Assembly: GCA_905233595.1 (NCBI GenBank) | Contig: CAJOFI010000012.1 | Span: 1 to 16,078, forward strand | From: an uncultured Oscillospiraceae bacterium | Lineage (GTDB): Bacteria > Bacillota > Clostridia > Oscillospirales > Oscillospiraceae | Direction of reading: 5' to 3' | DNA: 16,078 nucleotides | In this document: piece by piece, positions 1-7,883 of the stretch | Numbering within the stretch: position 1 is the stretch's first letter | Layout of the letters: each line of letters begins with the position of its first letter | Translations under genes and position numbers: made by a program | Notes under the pieces: model-generated | The model's input: only the letters and a program-made list of their open reading frames with translations | What the model was told of the DNA's origin: nothing | Database searches by the model: none

Positions 1-40
1 CGAATTCGTACTAAATCATGTACGAATTCGCCCGTTTTTT
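1..40 (+). terminator. Palindrome plus T-tract, probable terminator facing dnaJ
   Basis: An 11-bp perfect inverted repeat (1-11 with 20-30, 8-nt loop 12-19) is followed after three C residues by six T residues (35-40). On the + strand this is an intrinsic terminator for a gene lying left of the window and converging on dnaJ. The stem may also stop dnaJ transcription from the minus side, but the U-tract that would require lies outside the window. Each arm contains GAATTC. Confidence 0.6.
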
Positions 41-48
41 ATAAACAC

Positions 49-73
49 GCCTAAGCGCTCATGCCTAAGCGCT
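49..73. repeat. Short direct repeat downstream of dnaJ
   Basis: GCCTAAGCGCT occurs twice, at 49-59 and 63-73, with a 14-nt period. Each copy contains the self-complementary AGCGCT, so the two copies can also pair with each other. It lies between the dnaJ stop codon and the terminal palindrome. No function can be assigned. Confidence 0.5.
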
Positions 74-78
74 AAAAG

Positions 79-1212
79 CTACTTCTTCTTTTTCCCGAAG
101 ATCGTGGACTTGGCGCCGCCGTCGTATTCGCCCATGGAGGCGGCGAACTGGCGCAGCAGCTCCTTCTGGGAGCCGGTGAGGTTCTTGGGGATGCCCACCT
201 TGACGGACACGAACTGGTCGCCCCGTCCGCCGCCGCGCAGATAGGGGATGCCCTTGCCGCGCAGGCGGAAGACCGCGCCGGGCTGGGTGCCCTCGGGTAT
301 GTTGAGCTTGACCTTGCCGTCGAGCGTGGGCACCTCGATCTCCGCGCCGAGGGTGGCCTGGGCGTAGGAGATCTCCTGCTCCATGACGACGGAGCTGCCG
401 TCGCGCTCGAAGATCGGGTGCGGCCGCACGATCACGTTGATGAGCAGGTCGCCCGCGGGGCCGCCGTTTGCCCCGGCGTTGCCGTAGCCCTGGCGGGAGA
501 TGGTCTGCCCGTCGTCGATGCCGGCGGGGATCTTCACGGTCATCTTGTGCTGGCGGCGGATGCTGCCCATCCCGCGGCAGGTTTTGCAGGGCTGGTGGAT
601 GATCTTGCCCGTGCCGCGGCACCTGGAGCAGGGGGAGGTGGACTGCATCGCGCCGAAGGGCGTGCGCTGGGTGGTGCGCACGGTGCCGCTGCCCTTGCAG
701 TCGGGGCAGATCTCCGGCGTGGTGCCGGGGGCGCAGCCGTTGCCCTTGCAGTCGGGGCACTGCTCCACGCGCGGCGCGGTGACCTCCTTCTCGCAGCCGA
801 AGGCCGCCTCCTCAAAGGAGATGTTCACGCTCACGCGCACACTCTCGCCCTTGCGGGGGGCGTTCGGGTTGCGGGACTGGCCGCCAAAGCCGCCGAAGCC
901 GCCGAAAATGTCCCCAAAAATATCGCCGAGATCGCCGAAGCCGTCAAAGCCGCTGAAGCCGCCCGCGCCGTAGCCCGCGCTGGGGTCGAAGGCCGCGTGG
1001 CCGAACTGGTCGTACTTCTTGCGCTTTTCCTCGTCGGAGAGCACCTCGTAGGCTTCGTTTGCCTCCTTAAAGCGCTCCTCGCACTCCTTGTCCCCGGGGT
1101 GCAGGTCGGGGTGGTTGGCCTTGGTGATCTTGCGGAAGGCCTTCTTGATCTCGTCCTGTGTGGCGCTCTTGTCTACGCCGAGCACCTCATAGTAATCGCG
1201 TTTTTCTGCCAT
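79..1212 (-). CDS. dnaJ: Chaperone protein DnaJ (type I Hsp40)
   Basis: This is the co-chaperone that delivers unfolded clients to DnaK and stimulates its ATPase through the J domain; it acts in the cytoplasm. The 377-residue length is normal for a full type I DnaJ. The J domain spans about residues 5-70 with HPD at 34-36. A Gly/Phe-rich linker follows (about 79-112). The zinc domain has all four CxxCxGxG repeats, with cysteines 152/155, 169/172, 195/198 and 209/212. Two C-terminal client-binding domains follow, and the protein ends in a lysine-rich tail. The ATG is preceded by AGGAG at a normal distance. It is the last gene of the heat-shock operon, 74 nt after dnaK, with a strong hairpin in the gap. 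No damage is visible. Confidence 0.98.
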   Translation of the reverse strand: MAEKRDYYEVLGVDKSATQDEIKKAFRKITKANHPDLHPGDKECEERFKEANEAYEVLSDEEKRKKYDQFGHAAFDPSAGYGAGGFSGFDGFGDLGDIFGDIFGGFGGFGGQSRNPNAPRKGESVRVSVNISFEEAAFGCEKEVTAPRVEQCPDCKGNGCAPGTTPEICPDCKGSGTVRTTQRTPFGAMQSTSPCSRCRGTGKIIHQPCKTCRGMGSIRRQHKMTVKIPAGIDDGQTISRQGYGNAGANGGPAGDLLINVIVRPHPIFERDGSSVVMEQEISYAQATLGAEIEVPTLDGKVKLNIPEGTQPGAVFRLRGKGIPYLRGGGRGDQFVSVKVGIPKNLTGSQKELLRQFAASMGEYDGGAKSTIFGKKKK

Positions 1213-1232
1213 ATTTTACTCCTGCGCGCCAA

Positions 1233-1257
1233 TGAGGCGAGGAAGATCCTCGCCTCA
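1233..1257 (-). other. Strong hairpin in the dnaK-dnaJ gap
   Basis: A perfect 11-bp stem (1233-1243 with 1247-1257) encloses a 3-nt loop, in the 74-nt space between dnaK and dnaJ. Neither side has a U-tract, so it is not a standard terminator. In an operon transcript it could protect the 3' end of a processed dnaK message or lower dnaJ output. The role is inferred; the stem itself is directly visible. Confidence 0.6.
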
Positions 1258-1286
1258 AGGGCTGGGTTGTTTGTAAAGGGGAGTTG

Positions 1287-3134
<1,848 letters not shown>

Positions 3135-3182
3135 TTTATTTTCCTCCTGTATAAAAAGATACTTGTAAACAATTTTATATCA

Positions 3183-3203
3183 AAACGGCAAAGCCGCTTT
3201 GCG
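3183..3203 (-). other. Weak hairpin with T-run between grpE and dnaK
   Basis: A 6-bp stem (GCAAAG at 3188-3193 with CTTTGC at 3197-3202) is followed, reading the minus strand, by CGTTTT. It resembles a weak attenuator or RNA-processing point between grpE and dnaK. The stem is short and its function is only inferred. Confidence 0.3.
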
Positions 3204-3211
3204 TCTGAAAA

Positions 3212-3790
3212 CTAATTCGCCACCTTGACCATGGCGAAGCGCACGACCTTGTCGCCGAGCTTGAAGCCCTTCTGGAAGACCTCGACGATCTCGTTTTCGC
3301 CCTTCTCCTCGTCGTCCACGTGCATGACGGCGTTGTGCATGGCGGGGTCGAACTTCTCACCCAGGCACTCGATGGGGGTCACGCCCAGCTTTTCGAGCGT
3401 GCTCGTGAACTGGGTCATGATCATCTCAACGCCCTTGCGGTAGGCCTCGTCCTCGGTCTCGGCCCTGAGCGCGCGCTCGAGGTTATCGTACACGGGCAGG
3501 AACTTCGTCACCGTGTCGGCCTTGATGTCGCCGTAGAGGGCGTCCTTTTCCTTCTGGCTGCGGCGGCGGAAGTTCTCGTATTCGGCGGCGAGACGGAGGA
3601 ACTTGTCGTTCAGCGCGGCCTTTTCGGCCTCCAGCGCCGCGACGCGCTCATCGTCCTTCTTCTTGCCGAACTTCTTTTCTTTCTTGTCTTCTTTTTTCGG
3701 CTCCTCGGCGGGCGTTTCCTCCGCCGTGGGCTCTTCCTTGATCTCCTCGGTCTCTTCGACCGGCGTGTCCTGCTTCTTATCTTCGTTCAT
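3212..3790 (-). CDS. grpE: Nucleotide exchange factor GrpE
   Basis: GrpE releases ADP from DnaK and so resets the Hsp70 cycle; it works as a cytoplasmic dimer. The 192-residue protein begins with a disordered Glu/Lys-rich segment (about 1-50). A long coiled-coil helix follows, containing the family pattern RLAAEYENFRRR (about 67-78). The C-terminal beta domain has FDPAMHNAV and ends in VVRFAMVKV, typical of the family. The ATG lies inside the end of hrcA, a 14-nt overlap that suggests translational coupling. GGGAG lies about 10 nt upstream of the start. It is second in the operon. Confidence 0.97.
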   Translation of the reverse strand: MNEDKKQDTPVEETEEIKEEPTAEETPAEEPKKEDKKEKKFGKKKDDERVAALEAEKAALNDKFLRLAAEYENFRRRSQKEKDALYGDIKADTVTKFLPVYDNLERALRAETEDEAYRKGVEMIMTQFTSTLEKLGVTPIECLGEKFDPAMHNAVMHVDDEEKGENEIVEVFQKGFKLGDKVVRFAMVKVAN

Positions 3791-4868
3791 TGGAGTCGTC
3801 TCCCTTGATAATCAACTTGTTGTGCATGCCCTCCGGCGGCGCCTCGCCCCCGCCCAGGCGGCGGGAAAGCCCGGCGGCCAGAAATTGCAGCTTTGCCGCG
3901 ACGGCGGAGTAGTCCATCCGCGTCGGGCCGACCACACCGATCAGCCCGCGGGTGTTGTCGCCCGCGTCGTAGCTTGCGATGATGACGCTGGAATCCTTGA
4001 GCTCCTCGGCCACGTTCTCCGGGCCGATGAGCACCCGCACCTCGCTCTCGCCGTCCGGACTCTCGCCGGGGGGCAGGATGTAGCCCCCGCCGGAGAGGTA
4101 GCTCATGAGCCTGTGCGCCTTGTCCGGGTCGCGAAATTCCGGCTGGCTTAAAAGCCGGTTCTCGCCGGAGACGAAGGCCGTCGGGGTGTTCGCCTCGGTC
4201 AGCGTCTCGATGACGAAGGCCGCGATCACGGAGGTGATGCCCATGGTGTCGTCGGCGGCGCGCTCGGTGCTGTGGATGAGAAGGGGCGTGACCTGCTCGG
4301 CGGTGATGCCGGTGAAGCTTGCGTTGAAGAGGCTCGAGAGCCGCTGCATCATCGCCTGATCGACCGACACGGGCAGACGCACGAGCTTGCTCTTGACCGT
4401 GCTCTGCGAGAGCATCAGCACGATGATGAAGGTGTTTGCGTCCACGTAGATGAGGTCGAAGCGCTTGACGGTGGCGGCGGTGGGGCTCGTGAGCGCGAGC
4501 GCCGGGTAATCCGTGAGCTGGGAGGCCAGCCTGCTCACGCCGGAGATCGTGGCGTCCAGCTCGCGCAGCTTCTGCTCGAGGCGGCGGTTCATGTCCTCCG
4601 TCTCCTCCAGGCTGAGCTTCTGCTTTTCCATGAGCTCGTTGACGTACATGCGGTAGCCCATCGGCGTCGGCACGCGCCCTGCGGAGGTGTGCGGCTGCTC
4701 GAGGTAGCCCATCGCGACCAGCTCCGCAAGCTCGTTGCGGATCGTGGCGGAGGAGCATTTGAGCGCCCCGCTCTGCGCGATGGCCTTGCTGCCCACGGGC
4801 TCGGCTGTGCGGATGTATTCATCCACGACGGCGGCCAGGATTTTCTTTTTTCGCTCGCTCAAAGCCAT
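3777..4868 (-). CDS. hrcA: Heat-inducible transcription repressor HrcA
   Basis: HrcA binds CIRCE operators and represses class I heat-shock genes; in known systems the GroE chaperonin keeps it active. The start chosen is ATG at 4868, giving 363 residues beginning MALSERKKK. The reading frame stays open up to 5015, but that extension would translate through the CIRCE operator and promoter, so it is rejected. The N-terminal winged helix includes SATIRNELAELVAMGYLEQPHTSAGRVPT (about 34-62), the hallmark of the family, followed by a GAF-like domain and a C-terminal dimer region with the conserved GVVGPTRMDY. A GAGAGG lies 11 nt upstream of the ATG, rather far. It is first in its own operon and so is autoregulated. 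Confidence 0.97.
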   Translation of the reverse strand: MALSERKKKILAAVVDEYIRTAEPVGSKAIAQSGALKCSSATIRNELAELVAMGYLEQPHTSAGRVPTPMGYRMYVNELMEKQKLSLEETEDMNRRLEQKLRELDATISGVSRLASQLTDYPALALTSPTAATVKRFDLIYVDANTFIIVLMLSQSTVKSKLVRLPVSVDQAMMQRLSSLFNASFTGITAEQVTPLLIHSTERAADDTMGITSVIAAFVIETLTEANTPTAFVSGENRLLSQPEFRDPDKAHRLMSYLSGGGYILPPGESPDGESEVRVLIGPENVAEELKDSSVIIASYDAGDNTRGLIGVVGPTRMDYSAVAAKLQFLAAGLSRRLGGGEAPPEGMHNKLIIKGDDSNERR

Positions 4869-4899
4869 TGCCGTTTTCGCCTCTCGCCCATCGTGCGCG

Positions 4900-4908
4900 T
4901 TAGCACTC
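4900..4908 (-). promoter_or_regulatory. Extra CIRCE half-site in the hrcA leader
   Basis: A perfect CIRCE half-site (TTAGCACTC on the + strand) lies 14 nt inside the leader beyond the full operator. Nine bases further on, 4918-4926 is GACTGTTGG, a 5-of-9 match to the other half. So a degenerate second CIRCE overlaps the first. Confidence 0.6.
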
Positions 4909-4922
4909 TCGCCCTTCGACTG

Positions 4923-4949
4923 TTGGCACTCTCTTCTTTCGAGTGCTAA
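4923..4949 (-). promoter_or_regulatory. CIRCE operator (HrcA binding site)
   Basis: The arms TTGGCACTC (4923-4931) and GAGTGCTAA (4941-4949) are separated by 9 nt. This differs from the CIRCE consensus TTAGCACTC-N9-GAGTGCTAA at one base. On the minus strand the operator begins inside the -10 box and covers the expected transcription start, so bound HrcA would block the promoter. Confidence 0.95.
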
Positions 4950-4976
4950 TATACCACCCCCGCCCGCCCTTGTCAA
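4948..4976 (-). promoter_or_regulatory. Sigma-A promoter of the hrcA-grpE-dnaK-dnaJ operon
   Basis: On the minus strand the -35 is TTGACA (4976-4971), the spacer 17 nt and the -10 TATATT (4953-4948). This is almost ideal for the vegetative sigma factor and overlaps CIRCE. The predicted leader is about 70 nt. Confidence 0.92.
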
Positions 4977-5020
4977 TAGTTTCCGCCAAAGACGCAGGGA
5001 AAATTCACAGATCATTCACG

Positions 5021-5069
5021 AAAAAGCCGCCTTGCGAAGCCCAACGAAAGGGCTGTCACAAGGCGGCTT
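5021..5069 (-). terminator. Intrinsic terminator of the XRE regulator gene
   Basis: An 11-bp stem (5024-5034 with 5059-5069) contains a nested 5-bp hairpin (5038-5042 with 5050-5054). Reading the minus strand, it is followed by five T residues (5025-5021). It begins just past the regulator stop codon and separates that gene from the heat-shock promoter. Confidence 0.85.
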
Positions 5070-5071
5070 GT

Positions 5072-5401
5072 CTACTTATTCATATAATTGTTTATGACGA
5101 GGCGGATGCTCTCGCGTTCACTTTCGGAAAGCTTTCGATAGCTGTCGATCAGAAACAGCTCGTCCGGGCTCAATTCTGTCGGGACATACGACTGGTTTTT
5201 CCGATTCACGTCGGAATACCCGATCAGATAGTCAACCGAGGTATGAAAATACTCCGCCAGAGCGATCAAGCCCGCAATATCCGGTTCTGCCCCGTGGTTT
5301 TCATATTTATTGACAGCCTGCTGGCTGACGCCTATGGTCTCCGCAAGCTGTTTTTGGCTGATTCCCTTTGCGCTGCGCAGAGCCTTTAGATTCTGAACCA
5401 T
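5072..5401 (-). CDS. XRE/Cro-CI family transcriptional regulator
   Basis: This is a probable DNA-binding repressor. The N-terminal helix-turn-helix of the HTH_3 type spans about residues 4-59, with GISQKQLAETIGVSQQAVNKYE forming the two recognition helices and DYLIGYSD closing the domain. A short helical tail (SPDELFLIDSYRKLSESERESI) follows, as in many Clostridial stand-alone XRE proteins. The ATG at 5401 (109 residues) is preferred over the one at 5413, because GGTGAT, part of the Shine-Dalgarno complement, lies just before it and nothing comparable precedes 5413. The gene is divergent from a two-gene unit and shares a 129-nt control region with it, so it probably regulates both itself and those genes. 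No C-terminal effector domain is recognised. Confidence 0.9.
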   Translation of the reverse strand: MVQNLKALRSAKGISQKQLAETIGVSQQAVNKYENHGAEPDIAGLIALAEYFHTSVDYLIGYSDVNRKNQSYVPTELSPDELFLIDSYRKLSESERESIRLVINNYMNK

Positions 5402-5418
5402 AACATCACCCATCTATT

Positions 5419-5446
5419 ATCATAACAACTTACAGGAGTTATGCAA
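5419..5446 (-). promoter_or_regulatory. Promoter of the XRE regulator gene
   Basis: On the minus strand the -35 is TTGCAT (5446-5441), the spacer 16 nt and the -10 TATGAT (5424-5419), ending 17 nt before the ATG at 5401. Confidence 0.65.
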
Positions 5447-5455
5447 AAACTTGTT

Positions 5456-5475
5456 AGTTGTTATTGACAACAACT
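5456..5475. promoter_or_regulatory. Candidate XRE operator (AGTTGTT-N6-AACAACT)
   Basis: A perfect 7-bp inverted repeat with 6-nt spacing covers the -35 of the rightward promoter. A third copy of AACAACT lies at 5424-5430, by the -10 box of the regulator's own promoter. This placement suits a repressor acting on both promoters. Binding is inferred. Confidence 0.55.
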
Positions 5476-5490
5476 GGGGGTTGTGATACT
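5464..5490 (+). promoter_or_regulatory. Probable promoter of the CFI-box/Sel1 operon
   Basis: TTGACA (5464-5469) is followed at 15 nt by GATACT (5485-5490), which carries a TG extension at 5482-5483. The spacing is short, but the -35 is perfect and overlaps the candidate operator. Confidence 0.5.
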
Positions 5491-5530
5491 GTTATTTTAA
5501 TCTCATATTTTATTTAAGGGGGAATATATA

Positions 5531-6064
5531 GTGGCCGAAGAATGTGAATTCTATTATTATGATGGCGGCGGTTGCTGTGCGGTGAAAAGAGAGAAAGAGG
5601 GAAACTCGTCTATTGATTCTGATACCGTACACAATCTCTGCTGGGGCTATCATTACGAAAAATGCGCAAGGTACAAGAACAGAGATAAATATTACAGATC
5701 ATACGACGAGATAAAGGACGACGAGGAGAAGGACACCTCTTCCGGTCCCTGCTTCTTAACATCAGCGTGCGTCGAAACGAAGGGCTTGCCGGATGATTGC
5801 CATGAGCTTCAAACCCTGCGCGGGTTCCGGGATGGCTATTTGAGGAATCTGCCCACTGGAGAGGAAGAAATTCAAGAGTATTATCGTGTTGCGCCCCTTG
5901 TGGTGAAAAGAATCAAAGAGCAGCCTGACGCTCTGCGTCTGTTCGAGGCAATTTACAACGAACTGATCGTTCCCTGCGTTGCCTGGATTGAACAGGGGGA
6001 GAATGAGAGAGCGCACATCGCGTATCGAGATTATATTTTGCAATTACAAGCTCAATATGTTTGA
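5531..6064 (+). CDS. Cysteine-rich protein with CFI-box-like C-terminal domain
   Basis: The function is unknown. The 177-residue protein starts with GTG at 5531, with AGGGGGA (about 5516-5522) at the right distance. The N-terminal part has cysteines at 5, 15, 16, 37 and 45 in a pattern suggesting a small metal-binding fold. A charged linker follows (about 50-70). From residue 73, PCFLTSACVETKGLPDDC and then LQTLRGFRDGYL closely resemble the CFI-box C-terminal domain (CFIATA, then LRxFRD) found on many bacterial proteins of unknown role. There is no signal peptide or membrane helix. It is the first gene of a two-gene unit with the Sel1 protein and is divergent from the XRE regulator. Codon use is AT-richer than in the flanking operons, consistent with transfer. 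Confidence 0.75.
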   Translation: MAEECEFYYYDGGGCCAVKREKEGNSSIDSDTVHNLCWGYHYEKCARYKNRDKYYRSYDEIKDDEEKDTSSGPCFLTSACVETKGLPDDCHELQTLRGFRDGYLRNLPTGEEEIQEYYRVAPLVVKRIKEQPDALRLFEAIYNELIVPCVAWIEQGENERAHIAYRDYILQLQAQYV

Positions 6065-6084
6065 AATCTTTGGGAGGGATGGAA

Positions 6085-7008
6085 ATGACGGGCAATGAAC
6101 TGTTTGAACTTGGCATAAAATATTATACAGGCGATGGCGTTCCGAAAGATCGCACGGCGGCAGCCAGATATTTTGAAATGGCTGCTGAACAGGGTCATGT
6201 CTCCGCACCGTATAATCTGGGGGTAATGTATAAGACGGGAGACGGTGTAGAAGTCAGCTTTGAGAGATCGCGGGACTGGTTTGAAAAAGCGGCGGCTTTG
6301 GGCAGTGAAAAAGCGCTTAAACAATTGGTTCAGCTTAATTTCTTGCTGGTTGACAGCTATCTCGGCTTTGGGTCGAGCGGCTTTGAAAGTGCAAGAGATA
6401 CGGCAAAACAAATTCTTTCCTATCTCGATAAGCTCGGAGATCTTGATGAAACAGGAAAGTTTTATAGACGAGAAGCAAACCGTATTCTCGGCATGATTAG
6501 CGCTGCTGAAGGCTGGCAACACCAGCCTTCTCTGGAGAGAGCAAAGTCGTATTATGATGAAGGGCTTCCGATCTCTGAGGGAAAAAATGTAGATGCAATT
6601 GTCACATACACAATTGTGTTAGACAATCTTGCCGACATTACCGGCGAAGCGACTTACCGTGCAATGGCGTATGACGCAGCGCTGGAAATATATGAGAAAG
6701 TTTATGATCGCATTACAGATAAAGATCACAAACAGATGATTCTATCCTTCCTGGTAATGGAAAAACTGTATGGTCGATTTCATCCCGTTGATCTCAATGC
6801 TGCTGAAAAGCTGAACAATGAAATGCTCGCCTTGAGTGGGGATTACTATGATGAGTATTCGAGATTCAAAAGGGCAATAGATGAAAAAAGACGCGCCCAA
6901 TACCCGTATAGTAGTGTTACATCTTCTACAAGCGCGTCTTCAACATATCAAAGCTCCTCGTCTTTTGGCGACAAGGTAAAAGGCGTTTTTGGTAAGCTGT
7001 TCCGTTGA
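6085..7008 (+). CDS. Sel1-repeat (TPR-like) protein
   Basis: The start chosen is ATG at 6085 (307 residues), because GGAGG at 6073-6077 lies 7 nt before it; the ATG at 6079 is too close and a TTG at 6061 overlaps the previous gene. Two Sel1-like repeats occupy about residues 4-76: LGIKYYTGDGVPKDRTAAARYFEMAAEQG, then LGVMYKTGDGVEVSFERSRDWFEKAAALG. Such helical repeats usually bind other proteins. The middle is helical without a recognised domain. The C-terminus is a Ser/Thr-rich linker ending in a short basic-hydrophobic segment (GDKVKGVFGKLFR) that might touch a membrane. There is no signal peptide. It follows the CFI-box gene by 20 nt and is presumably co-transcribed. The 60 bases 6061-6120 contain 24 G or C, far below the neighbouring operons. 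Confidence 0.85.
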   Translation: MTGNELFELGIKYYTGDGVPKDRTAAARYFEMAAEQGHVSAPYNLGVMYKTGDGVEVSFERSRDWFEKAAALGSEKALKQLVQLNFLLVDSYLGFGSSGFESARDTAKQILSYLDKLGDLDETGKFYRREANRILGMISAAEGWQHQPSLERAKSYYDEGLPISEGKNVDAIVTYTIVLDNLADITGEATYRAMAYDAALEIYEKVYDRITDKDHKQMILSFLVMEKLYGRFHPVDLNAAEKLNNEMLALSGDYYDEYSRFKRAIDEKRRAQYPYSSVTSSTSASSTYQSSSSFGDKVKGVFGKLFR

Positions 7009-7090
7009 GAACGGATTGCGGCGGCATCCTCCCAACAGGGGGCGACCCTTGCGGTTGCTGGAGGTACAATCGAACATCACACAGCCACAT

Positions 7091-7130
7091 CGGGCGAAGA
7101 CGCAGAAACGCGCGTCTCCGCCCGGTTTTT
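7091..7130 (+). terminator. Intrinsic terminator after the Sel1 gene
   Basis: A two-part stem, CGGGCG (7091-7096) with CGCCCG (7119-7124) and AGACGC (7098-7103) with GCGTCT (7112-7117), has one A-C mismatch between the parts. It is followed by G and five T residues (7126-7130). It closes the CFI-box/Sel1 unit 82 nt after the stop codon. Confidence 0.85.
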
Positions 7131-7156
7131 CTGCAATGCGTAAGAGCGTACCGCGC

Positions 7157-7175
7157 CGCCGATCAATGATCGGCG
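7157..7175. repeat. Palindrome in the 7.0-7.35 kb non-coding block
   Basis: CGCCGATC (7157-7164) pairs with GATCGGCG (7168-7175) around a 3-nt loop. No T-tract follows. It lies in a stretch without genes (7009-7422) that also holds a terminator, a dispersed repeat, heptamer repeats and the marR promoter. It is probably part of a composite intergenic repeat. Confidence 0.5.
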
Positions 7176-7203
7176 CTGCGGGCTGGGCGCAAACTCGCAC
7201 GAG

Positions 7204-7230
7204 CTCCTTCGCTTCGCTCAGGATGACAGG
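7204..7230. repeat. Dispersed intergenic repeat, copy 1
   Basis: CCTTCGCTTCGCTCAGGATG and the bases after it match a short repeat seen in intergenic DNA of many bacterial genomes. When translated it yields spurious HPERSEG-like peptides. A related, slightly longer copy lies at 12421-12461. Confidence 0.6.
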
Positions 7231-7246
7231 GTAAGTGTGAACAACC

Positions 7247-7271
7247 GACCACTGACCATTGACCACTGACC
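7247..7271. repeat. Heptamer tandem repeat GACCAYT
   Basis: Three full units (GACCACT, GACCATT, GACCACT) plus GACC run without interruption. This is a small variable-number repeat rather than CRISPR, having no spacers and a 7-nt period. Confidence 0.75.
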
Positions 7272-7350
7272 GCCTCGATCCCACCGCATCCTTTGTGAAA
7301 ATTCACAGTTTGGGCGCGCAGATTTTGGCGGGCTCGGCGCGGGATTTCCA

Positions 7351-7379
7351 TTTACAAACGGGTGATTCCAGAGTAAAAT
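7351..7379 (+). promoter_or_regulatory. Promoter of the marR-MFS-phosphodiesterase operon
   Basis: TTTACA (7351-7356) and TAAAAT (7374-7379) are separated by 17 nt, which predicts a start near 7386 and a leader of about 37 nt. A palindrome TGTGAA-AA-TTCACA lies upstream at 7294-7307 and is a possible, though distant, regulator site. Confidence 0.7.
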
Positions 7380-7422
7380 GTATAGGAAGGATAGACTATT
7401 ATATAAAATGGGGGGATAGCAG

Positions 7423-7863
7423 ATGCTGGAAAAAAGCTTCATTGAGGTGTACGACAAATTCAAGTTTCAATTCTACCGGAAGATTTTCGAGAAGGTAAAG
7501 GAGCGCGACGGCTCTCTGTCCGCGATGGAGGGCTTCTCGCTGGAGATCATCCACGCTCTGGGGGAGCCGACGGTGGGGCAGTTCGCGGATTTTCTGAAGA
7601 TTTCCCAGTCCAACGCCACCTACAAGGTCAACAGCCTCATCAGGAAGGGCTACCTCGTGCGGCAGAATTCCACCACTGACCGGCGCGAATACCATCTGGT
7701 GCTCTCGGAAAAGTACTATTCCTACGCGGAGCTTCTGACCTCCTACGAGCGGACGGTGGTGCAGCGCATGAAGGAGCGCTTCAGCCCCGAGGACGCGGAG
7801 AAGTTCGACGAGCTGCTGACCGTCATCTCGAGAGAGCTCATGCCCGAGTGTGACGAGGCGTAA
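7423..7863 (+). CDS. MarR family transcriptional regulator
   Basis: This is a probable dimeric winged-helix repressor that responds to a small molecule; the ligand is unknown. The 146-residue length is standard. The DNA-binding core spans about residues 30-100: PTVGQFADFLKISQSNATYKVNSLIRKGYLVRQ forms the helix-turn-helix, and STTDRREYHLVLSEK forms the wing with the family DRR motif. The N- and C-terminal helices would form the dimer interface. The ATG at 7423 has a G-rich ribosome site about 7 nt upstream. It heads an operon with an MFS transporter 20 nt downstream, the usual arrangement in which MarR controls its neighbouring transporter. Confidence 0.9.
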   Translation: MLEKSFIEVYDKFKFQFYRKIFEKVKERDGSLSAMEGFSLEIIHALGEPTVGQFADFLKISQSNATYKVNSLIRKGYLVRQNSTTDRREYHLVLSEKYYSYAELLTSYERTVVQRMKERFSPEDAEKFDELLTVISRELMPECDEA

Positions 7864-7883
7864 CGCGGAAAGGACGGTCAAGC

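Noticed and set aside
3135..3180. Separate dnaK promoter in the grpE-dnaK gap
   Set aside because: The AT-rich gap has TTTACA- and TATACA-like hexamers, but the spacing is 11 nt, too short for a sigma-A promoter.
4869..5015. Longer HrcA start at 5015
   Set aside because: The extension would code through CIRCE and the promoter, and family proteins begin near the MALSERKKK start.
7247..7271. CRISPR-like array
   Set aside because: The repeat unit is 7 nt with no spacers, and no cas genes are present.
7163..7351. Small open frames with HPERSEG-like peptides
   Set aside because: These come from translating the dispersed intergenic repeat; there is no ribosome site or conserved protein.
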